A DNA stretch of 64,000 nt from Sanguinoderma infundibulare (Eukaryota > Basidiomycota > Agaricomycetes > Polyporales > Polyporaceae), in contig JAVLRN010000003.1 in assembly GCA_032821775.1 (NCBI GenBank), positions 1,736,001 to 1,800,000 on the forward strand, written 5' to 3'. Of the stretch, positions 56,181 to 64,000 are shown piece by piece. A program made the translations under genes and the position numbers. The number at the start of each line of letters is the position of its first letter. Position 1 is the stretch's first letter. The notes under the pieces were generated by a model, which was not told the DNA's origin, did no database searches, and saw only the letters and a program-made list of their open reading frames with translations.

Positions 56181-57605
56181 AAGAGCTACCCCCACGATAT
56201 TCCAAATCGCCGCGCCTGAAAAGTCGTCATCGCGGCACCCAGTTCCGGAAAGATGATTGGGTTCAAGGCGAGGTCGGTATTGCATCTGCCGTAAGCTCAC
56301 CGGTCGAGACGGCGTGGTTTCCCGATTCAAGCTCAAGGTTGGGTCGGTGCCTGAGGTATAGAGCAGTTGGCTTGTTCTGGGTAGGTTTGACTGCGCCAGC
56401 ATACGTCAGCTACAGGCTTGCACTATCAGCGCAACCGATGGTATCGGGTCGAGTCACATCAATGGCCCATGCCAAGAATGGGCTGACAAAAGGGGGATGG
56501 ACAAATACTCACCCTGAACATGGCGCAAGAGTGCAAATAGAACCATGCGTGCGGAACGGGATGAGATGACAGAAGGATGGTCTTGCCGAGCGAATGTGAT
56601 AGCGAACCCCGAGAAGCACGCACTAGGAGCGTGCGCAGTTCACATGATGAGGCGCATGAGGGTTTGAGGACGAGTTGAAGCTGCACCAGTGGCAGTCGTG
56701 AATGTCTCCGAGATGAATGAGGGAAGACGGGTCAGGAGCATTTAGGAAGATGCAAAGTGTGCCATTGGTTCACAGCCGATAGAACGTCCCAGTGAGCCTC
56801 CAAGAGTCGTTGGATCGGGTTACAGCTTCGGATGACTTCGGTCCGCCACGGATTCGAACACATCATCTGCGTTTACAAACCATCCTGCGCGGCACAAGAT
56901 TGGAACCGCACCCGTTGCGCAGGAAAAGTAGCCAGAAAGTGACACTCCCACATACATTCCCACTGTCTACAGGAGTGGTTCGCGGTGCGTCTGGACCGAG
57001 AATGATCAGCGGCGTGGTTGTACCGTAGAAGGGCGGACAAACAAAGAAAGGCTGAGACTGCCTGAATTTTGTGAGACTATTCGCTGTTTTGGCTATTGTG
57101 AGAGGCTGCGTCGCAAGGTATTGCGCGGTCGAGTCGCAACGGTAGATATGGGTCTCAGTGCTGGGCAGACTGCAGAGGGGTGTGTAGGGTTACCATTCCT
57201 GTGCGACCCGCTGATGGGCCCATGACGTATAGCCGCGGGTCTGGAAATCCGAGTCCTCTGATCGCTGCATCTGTGCGGCAGCAAGGGTCAGCCTCTAGGG
57301 GCAGGGGTAGAGCACAGAACAGGTGCAGAAAGCTTCCGGACAAAAGCGAATGCGGAGTCTAGGAGGGACGCGGCTTTATGTGCAGTGTTTAGTCATCGAG
57401 ATCTCGATGTTTGCCGATGCGCTAGGCGGACGCGCATGCTGGTGTCCACAAATCCGAATCCCGAACCTCTTGTCTTGCCTTACTCAGAGTCTCGAGCCTT
57501 CGACCATCCGAATGCTGCCGCCAGCCGCCCTCCGATCCCCATATTTCCATATAATCCGCAAAGTCTCCACCATGCGGCCCTTACGACCCCCCGTGCCACC
57601 CCGCC
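56181..57605. other. Intergenic, 1.4 kb
   Basis: Only short frames on both strands, none with a domain or usable splice chain. The final 100 bp are C-rich and form the promoter of the YTP1-like gene. Confidence 0.45.
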
Positions 57606-59768
57606 ATGCGCATGCCTCGTATCTGTACCGCCGCTTTTCTCATCCCCGCCCTTGCCACGGCGCTCACGGCCGCTACTGCTCTACCTTCATGTTCCGACTC
57701 TCGATCACTTGACTGTGTATCCCTGCTCTCAGATCACTCCGAGCACCACCTTGTACGACGAGACGGCGACGGACACGACGGACATGGCCACCACGATATG
57801 ACTGCCGTTGAATTGAACGAGACAGAAGTCAACATGTCCCACGGCATGACACCCCCTTCGTATTACTGGCACGACATCATGGAGCCGCCGGATGATGGGA
57901 AACGCTATCCAGGATTGATGGGACTGCATGCGCTGTTCATGTCACTGGCTTTCTTCGTGGCGCTGCCGATAGGTGTGTATGATCAGCGGTCTTTCTTGTG
58001 CGCTCGCTGTGCTGATCTATTGCCCTTCGAAGGCATTGCCCTCCGCTCCGTTAAGCACGCATGGCATGGCGTGACCATCTTCTTGTTCTATGGGTTCGTG
58101 GTCTTCGGATTGTCGACCAGTGCGCTCTATCGCAAATTGACGCCGGACATGTCCGTACTTGTCGGTATCTTGTTGTGCTAAAGGTTAACTGACGGGTGAT
58201 GTCGTCATAGGTACGAAGGCAGCAAACATGGCTCTCAGGGGTATCTCTTCCTCTCCTGTGCCGTCGTCCTCTCCGCCTTCGACCTCTTCACCCTCATCGT
58301 TCGCCTGGTGACGTATATCCGTTCCATCATCCGTGGTGAGGAACGATTCGCGGTCAAGGTCTTCTGGAGTTACGTCGTCCTCGATCGCGATGAGCACCCC
58401 TTAGGAGCCATCGCGGAGTACACCAACCTTGTTGTCAACGACCCGGAAGAGCTGGAGGAGGCTGAATTGAAGGCCAAGGACGTCGATGAAGATCCAGACA
58501 CGGAGACTGTCCCCGTCCGGCGAGCCAGGATCGTTGAGCCGATCCAGACGACTTTCGACGAACATGAGGAGACAGCGCAATGGGCCCATAACGTGAGTCG
58601 CCATGTTCGGCAACCGTCCTATCCCCAGTCGGCTGCTTCCGATCCTACCCTGTTCGCTCCCCACTCGCCGCGCCGATCCAACGATTCCCTTCATGAATCC
58701 AGCTATGTGTATCCCTGGCAGGGTAAAGACCGGCGTACTTTACTTCGCTTCGTTGGACGGGCTGCGTTTGCCATTACAGAGCGCGTGCTCGTGTTTGCGG
58801 GATTTATGCAAGTCGTAACCGGAATCGTCATCTACACTGGAGGATGCCGTGGCAATTGGGGCAATGGGTGCCTCGCGCACCTTATCAGTAAGTCCCGAGT
58901 TGATCGTCCGCGTTCAGCAACCTCATTGTATTAATTGCCGTGTTCTTTTGCAGAAGGAGCTATCTTCTGGTGCTATGGCCTTACAACCTTTGGACGCTTC
59001 CTCGGCGCATTCTCCGACCTCGGCTGGGCTTGGAACCGCGCACCCAAGCACCACGGCAAGTACCCAACCGCCGAATTCGTCGAGTCTCTCGTCATCTTTC
59101 TTTATGGAATCAGCAACACCTGGATGGAACGTTTCGGCGCACACCCGGGCGACCCTTACACAACCAAGCAGTTGCAGCACATTTCCATCGCTGTTATGTT
59201 CTGGTTTGCTGGCCTTGTCGGCATGGGTATCGAGTCGAAACGCATTCGACGCTGGCTCGCGGCAGGGTCAACTGCTGCCGTTCCGGCCGAGAACCGTTCC
59301 CAGGAGGCTGTTGCGGAGCCACCACAATATATCGCCAGCTTCAACCCGTTCCCCGCTCTGTGTATTGGCATCACAGGTGTCGCTATGAGCGCGCACTTCC
59401 AGCCCTACCTGTTCCAGGTCCAGATCCACATGCTATGGGGTTACCTGCTCTCAGGATTCGCCGTCATGCGTTGCCTCACGTACTTCTTCCTCTGGCTCAG
59501 CCCCCCTCGCTCCATCCTCCCATCGCGTCCTCCCACAGAAGTTCTTGCGTCGTTCCTACTTGCTTGCGGTGGTTTGGAGTTCATGTTCTCCACCGAGGAG
59601 GTTACGATCGCCGCGATGCGCCAGGGCCACGACGATGTCATGATGTTCCTCAACGTTGGCGTCGCGCTGACCTGCCTTGCGTTCTGCTGGACACTCTGCA
59701 TGGTCGGGCTCAAGGGCTGGCTCAAAAGTCGCACCCAAGGAACGATGCAGTTCCACAGTTCGGCATGA
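57606..59768 (+). CDS. YTP1-like multi-pass membrane protein
   Basis: Exons: 57606..57972, 58033..58171, 58211..58887, 58954..59768; 665 residues. A signal peptide (about 1-26) is followed by a His/Asp/Gly-rich segment (GDGHDGHGHHD), then the DUF2427-type N-terminal membrane part (YPGLMGLHALFMSLAFFVALPIG, VKHAWHGVTIFLFYGFVVFG) and the Ytp1 C-terminal domain (GRAAFAITERVLVFAGFMQVVTGIVIY, KGAIFWCYGLTTFGRFLGAF, NTWMERFG, QHISIAVMFWFAGLVGMG, SAHFQPYLFQVQIHMLWG). About ten helices in all. Yeast Ytp1 is a mitochondrial-type or vacuolar membrane protein of unknown function. The 39-nt third intron (58172..58210) uses a GTTGTG donor, needed to keep phase. A stop-free 36-nt segment after 58591 could be an extra intron but was kept as coding. 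Confidence 0.88.
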
Positions 59769-60425
59769 CCCCTTCACGATCTATGTTTCGTTCCCGTCCA
59801 TCCCGCCATGTGTATATCGCCTCGCCGTACTCCTCGCAACCTTGCCTAACATATGCACATTCCATGCTATTGCTGCTATCAACTAGCTGATCGCTATACC
59901 CTAACGCGAGCCTCTCGAATCCCCCTCGTCTGGATCTGCATGGGACCAGTAGCACCTACGCACCCTTCTCCATCCTTCTATTACACGATCGTCCGCCTAC
60001 GGTATCGCAATCTTAAGCATGTACCGGTACTGTTGTTCAACATCCGCAGATCCCGCTCCCGCCTTTGCATGTAGCTTTATTCATTGATATCCCTTCCACT
60101 GAAATCCTATCGCCCTTGTATATTTTGTAGGGCGTCGGGAGATTGGTTTTCGCACCCGTGTTGTTACACTTCTGCTATCCACTACAATAGATTGTACAAC
60201 ATTAACGGGAGTGCGAGCATATCTATGCTTGTAAATGGACTGTTTGTAATGTCGCCACTTCGCGTGAGATGAAGCAAATGTGCCGAGCATCTTGGAGGCG
60301 CGTGTGGCGCTGCTGACAGACCATCACCGACGATCTTGTCCGAGTACTTGCCCCATCCTGTACCACTACCAGAGCTGGTTTAGAGACTGCAGCGGCACCC
60401 GCCAGCTCTGCAACCGTGCCATAGA
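59769..60425. other. Intergenic, YTP1 3' UTR to ChaC promoter
   Basis: 657 bp, AT-richer than the genes. Nothing recognised. Confidence 0.5.
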
Positions 60426-61749
60426 ATGTCTGAAGAACGGCCGCCGTATCTCGTTTTCGGTTATGGCTCTCTCATCTTCAAGGTACATGCGGACGCCGGA
60501 CTCTTCGACGGTTGTCGCTTTGCTCACCGATTGGACTTCAGCCTCCTCCGCACGTCATTAAAGAATGTACGTTCAATCTTGTTGCAACAATCAATGATAT
60601 TCAAGGATCTTCTCACAGCGCCAGGCTATCTGAAAGGATACGTGCGTCGGTTCGCGCAGAAATCGCACGACCACAGAGGAACCCCGGAGGTTGGTGCAAG
60701 TCCGAGCTGAAGCATTCGCCTGGTGTGCTCGCGAGGCATTGACTTCGTGCTTCCATGGCAGAATCCGGGAAGGGTCGTTACTCTGATTCACAAGGAAGAC
60801 TGGGACAACTTCTCTGGCTCTGTGCGTCAGAAGCTGATCGACGAATGGGTCTGCAACGGTCCTCATTTTGTGATGCTTGCAGGACGCATTCCCTGACGAG
60901 GATGTTGTGTGGGGTCTGTTGCGCAGTTGCTCCAATATGAAGTAGGACACTAATGAGACACTCTAGGTATCGCATATACCATCGATCCTGCGTACGAATC
61001 AGAAGTGCGAGATTATTTAGGTAGGTGCTGGAGGGTGGCCAGTACTCAGCAGGTGCTGACAAGCTCGTGTCTAGACTACCGAGAGAAGGTAATTCCTCCT
61101 CTACTGTGTGCTTGGGTTCAAACGCTTATCGAGCATAGGATGGCTACACGCTAGAAGAGGTCGATATCTATGGGCTCGTCGATGGACACGAACAAGTTGT
61201 CCTTCCCAAGGTCAGTCTTAAGTTCCTAGTGACCAGGTTCCAGCACACCGCTTATTCATGATGAACACTCACTACAGACATATGTGCGTACATTGTTCAC
61301 CCTCATGTCACGTCATTGACCCATAACTCGTCAGTGCTATGTCGGCCGGCCTGATAATCCTTCATTCCGTATGTACAATTCTCACAACGCGAAATGCACC
61401 AACAGAGACTGAGCAAATATATTCGAAGTGGGTTCCGAACCCATAGACAAGCTCGCTGAACGTATATGGCACTCTGTAGGTCCCTCAGGACCCAACAAGG
61501 TGTGCCATTTCTGCTTTGCCGCAGCGAACGGGGGCCGATTTCCGATTGCTAGGAGTACCTTTACAAGCTGACGGAGTCCGTGCGACGCTTAGCACCGGAA
61601 TCGCACGACTCTCACTTGTTTGCACTCGAGGTAAGTTAGGATACCCCCTTCGATAATCCTTGCTCTCAGCGGAATTTCGTTAGACGAGATGCCGGGAGTT
61701 AGATCAGAAGGCGAGAGGTGGCGTTGGAAATAGTCCTAACGAGTTGTAG
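60426..61749 (+). CDS. ChaC-type glutathione gamma-glutamylcyclotransferase
   Basis: Thirteen exons: 60426..60482, 60542..60566, 60619..60689, 60762..60821, 60883..60913, 60967..61020, 61075..61088, 61139..61210, 61278..61283, 61335..61368, 61429..61499, 61553..61630, 61684..61749; 212 residues. All phases agree. Motifs: PYLVFGYGSLIFK (residues 7-19), [58 protein letters not shown] (YLxxRExxGY, which holds the presumed catalytic Glu), CYVGRPDNPSF and GPSGPNKEYLYKLTESVR. The family cleaves reduced glutathione to 5-oxoproline and Cys-Gly in the cytosol, recycling sulfur. One exon (61278..61283) is just 6 nt (Thr-Tyr) and another 14 nt, both needed to align with the family. Confidence 0.93.
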
Positions 61750-62066
61750 ACCATCCTGGTTGCAACTGTGACAACACTACACCATTTTAACATATTCAGC
61801 TAGTTTTTCTGGGGTATGTAGCGTTTCTAACCGTGCGATTGTTGTCGTCCGAGCCAACAATGCATCCTGCAACGTTGATGCGCGCTTAGACGAAGAGGCG
61901 ACCGGTCACTGCGGCCACCACGATTGTATTTGGCAGCTTGCCTTGTAACTTGACCATCTCAATATTTCTCAACTGTTTGCTCGCTGCTTGAAACTGCTTC
62001 GATTCTGTCTGCTCCTATACGCGCTCGGAACTTCTCTTCCATCCGGACTTGGCGAGAGGGTCCAGT
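61750..62066. other. Intergenic, ChaC 3' UTR and SEC10 promoter
   Basis: 317 bp, nothing distinctive seen. Confidence 0.5.
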
Positions 62067-64000
62067 ATGCTGCCGACACTTGAGCCGTCCGTGCAGGACC
62101 ATTTGCGTCTGGAAGCCTTCGAGGTACTTGCGAGCTGTCAGATTGAGGAACACCACTGACGTTCATGTATGCATTAGGGCAAGTTTGACGTGAAGGACTT
62201 TGTCGGCGGTGTCTCCGAAAAGCTCATCGCTCAGTCGAAGGCAGACACTGGACGTGCGTTCCTCGTATTGCTGCATGAATGCGTACGACTGACTGGTCGG
62301 ACGGCCAGCTTTCGACCCCAAGCCCTTCATCCGAACGTTTGAAGCCGCAGTAGACAGACTCATCGCCGTACGCAAGGATGTGCAAGCAAAGACGGAGCAG
62401 ATGGAGAAGAGCGTGCGGGTCGCGGAGAGGGATTACTCGAAGAAGATGGTGGAGTTGAACCGCGGGTTCGAGGTGTGTTTCTCCGTTATCGTCGTGACCC
62501 CTCGCCGACATCAAGTCTCTCATATGCAAGGCAGTCGGCCAATCTTTCTCGGGCATGGAGACGAAGATGAACGAGGTCGGGCGAACGGCGATTCGCATCG
62601 GAGAGCAGATGGAGTCTGTGCATCAGCAGCGGCAGCGCGCACAAGCTGCATACGACCTCATCGACTTCTATAATCAATTCGCAAAGGACGATACCGCGCG
62701 GGTGGACGCCATGAAGAAGGAGGGAAAGGATGGCAGGCGGAAGGTCGCTATACTCCTCAGACGACTAACTACGGTTGCAAAGGAGGTCGATTTGCCTCAC
62801 TCCGACAAGGTGCGTTCAAATCGTTTATTGTTTACGTCAGAAACAAAGCCAACCTCTATTGCAGACCCGAGAAAACATCGATCGTTACTGCGAGAAGTTC
62901 GAGAAGGATATGCTACACCTGTTCGACCGAGCGTACAGGAGAGGCGACCCGAAGATGATGCATGTACGCTCGGTCTACTGTCTCTGCTGCCCAGTGTGTA
63001 CTCATCATTCCGCCAGCACTGTGCACAAACGCTCCTCGACTTCAACGGCGGTGCATCATGTGTACAAGTCTATGTCAACCAACACGACTTCTTCATCAAC
63101 CGGGTACGAGCGGACCCCAACATCGACTCCCAGCTGTATGTGCGCAGTCTATTGTTCCTCACATACGTTCTCATTTACATCTCGCAGATGGGTCGCGATA
63201 GCTGATCCCGATTCCGCACCGCCAACGTCAGAACGAGGACTGCAAGAACTGTTCCAAGAGATTCGCACAACTGTCGGCCAGGAGGCCCAGATTGTGCAAG
63301 CCGTCTTCCCAAACCCGGCATATGTCATGCAGGTTTTCCTTCAGCGAGTGTTCGCTCAATCAGTATGTATTTGCCCTGTTGGTCGCTGCTGCTGTCGTAT
63401 TGAGTGTTTTATAGGTACAACAACACTTGGAGCAACTCATTGTGCGGACAGATCGAATGCCAGAGTTGGCATTCCTTCGGATATTACAGCTCGTGCACCA
63501 GTCGACGTCCGTTCTCGTCGAGGACATGAAAGCGTACGAACTACCGTCCGTCATCCCTAGGTCGCCTGTGGATGCGAGCGAATTCCAACGAACACTGAGC
63601 GGCATGCACGCCTCTAACGCGTCGAATACTGCGACCGCTGCCACGATCAGCGCTATGCTCGAGACAGCCATGGAGGAGCTCTTCATCCCGTACACTGAAG
63701 GGCAACGATATCTCGAGAAAGAGAGCCGAAGCTTGGGTGAGATGTACACTGGTTATCTCGTCAAGTTCACTCGCTATCATGTACGTTCGAAAACCTCTCT
63801 GTATGCTCGTGCCAGTGACCCACATATATGTACAGGAGAGAGTGGATACCAAAGGCAAATCCTCCGTGTTTGGTCGCATGGTGGACCAGCTCAGCGCCGC
63901 AGCGGCTACCACGTCGCCGTCAGGAACGTCGACAACGTCAGCTCAAGCCGCTGCGGCTCTGATGCGCTTCGGTGGTCTCAGTGCCTCCACCGATAAGTCG
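62067..64000 (+). CDS. SEC10: Exocyst complex subunit Sec10 (3' partial)
   Basis: Exons: 62067..62123, 62178..62253, 62309..62472, 62531..62809, 62865..62963, 63017..63135, 63188..63362, 63415..63780, 63836..>64000. About 500 residues are visible; the C-terminus is beyond the window. Family features are the coiled-coil N-terminus (ERDYSKKMVELNRGFEAVGQS, MNEVGRTAIRIGEQMESVHQ), then ARVDAMKKEGKDGRRKVAILLRR, ENIDRYCEKFEKDMLHLF and the helical-bundle core (LLDFNGGASCVQVYVNQHDFF, FPNPAYVMQVFLQRVFAQSVQQ, EELFIPYTEGQRYLEKE). Sec10 is part of the eight-subunit exocyst tethering secretory vesicles at growth sites of the plasma membrane. In the last exon the sequence is Ala/Thr/Ser-rich, a known fungal linker type. 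The ATG used gives MLPTLEPSVQDHLRLE; no earlier in-frame ATG is seen. Confidence 0.92.

Noticed and set aside
56800..56880. GATTCGAAC string suggesting a tRNA T-loop
   Set aside because: Flanking bases do not form the T-stem or an acceptor stem on either strand.
58592..58627. A 36-nt intron (GTGAGT...CCCCAG) in the YTP1-like gene
   Set aside because: Divisible by three, stop-free and very short; coding continuity is equally good, so it was left as exon.

Overview
The window is nuclear DNA of a filamentous basidiomycete, most likely a wood-decay Agaricomycete. Genes are compact, GC-rich and cut by many 45-80 nt introns with GT(A/G)NG donors and YAG acceptors. The protein set is typical of the group: an Ssk1-type response regulator, a GH9 cellulase, F-box/LRR-like paralogues, spherulin-4, a Ytp1-like protein and a DUF6533-like membrane protein. 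Gene models below were built by joining exons by hand, with phase checked at every junction; exon coordinates are given in the entries. No tRNA, rRNA, CRISPR array or intact transposon was recognised.

Layout. 0-6.5 kb: ARS2/SERRATE-like zinc-finger protein (5' cut by the window edge), then an Ssk1-type response regulator. 8.5-12.1 kb: a KDM3-like JmjC demethylase. 12.1-15.3 kb: no gene seen. 15.3-19.9 kb: two tandem paralogues (minus strand) of a P-loop ATPase whose motif order resembles HerA/FtsK translocases, the most unusual content here. 20.2-21.7 kb: rRNA methyltransferase RRP8, divergent from the second ATPase gene. 22-26.1 kb: two tandem F-box proteins. 27.2-31.2 kb: a divergent pair, a Gfo/Idh/MocA oxidoreductase and a membrane-anchored GH9 glucanase. 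31.5-40.4 kb: a minus-strand run of sulfite reductase flavoprotein (MET10), uracil phosphoribosyltransferase, spherulin-4 and a HERP-like ubiquitin-domain membrane protein. 40.8-44.8 kb: PKA regulatory subunit and a mucin-like single-pass protein. 45.8-49.6 kb: an unrecognised protein and a 14-exon MFS anion permease. 50.5-57.6 kb: a DUF6533-like gene with problematic reading frame, an unrecognised 525-residue membrane protein and a long stretch holding one apparently frame-broken ORF. 57.6-64 kb: YTP1-like protein, ChaC-type gamma-glutamylcyclotransferase and exocyst subunit Sec10 (3' cut by the window edge).

There is no obvious single pathway. Signalling (Ssk1, PKA-R), sulfur and glutathione metabolism (MET10, ChaC), RNA and ribosome biology (ARS2, RRP8), secretion and ER quality control (Sec10, HERP-like) are mixed as is normal in a fungal chromosome arm. 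Possible local themes are a TCACGTG (Cbf1-type) site upstream of MET10 and the tandem HerA-like ATPases beside a gene-poor 3.2 kb stretch.
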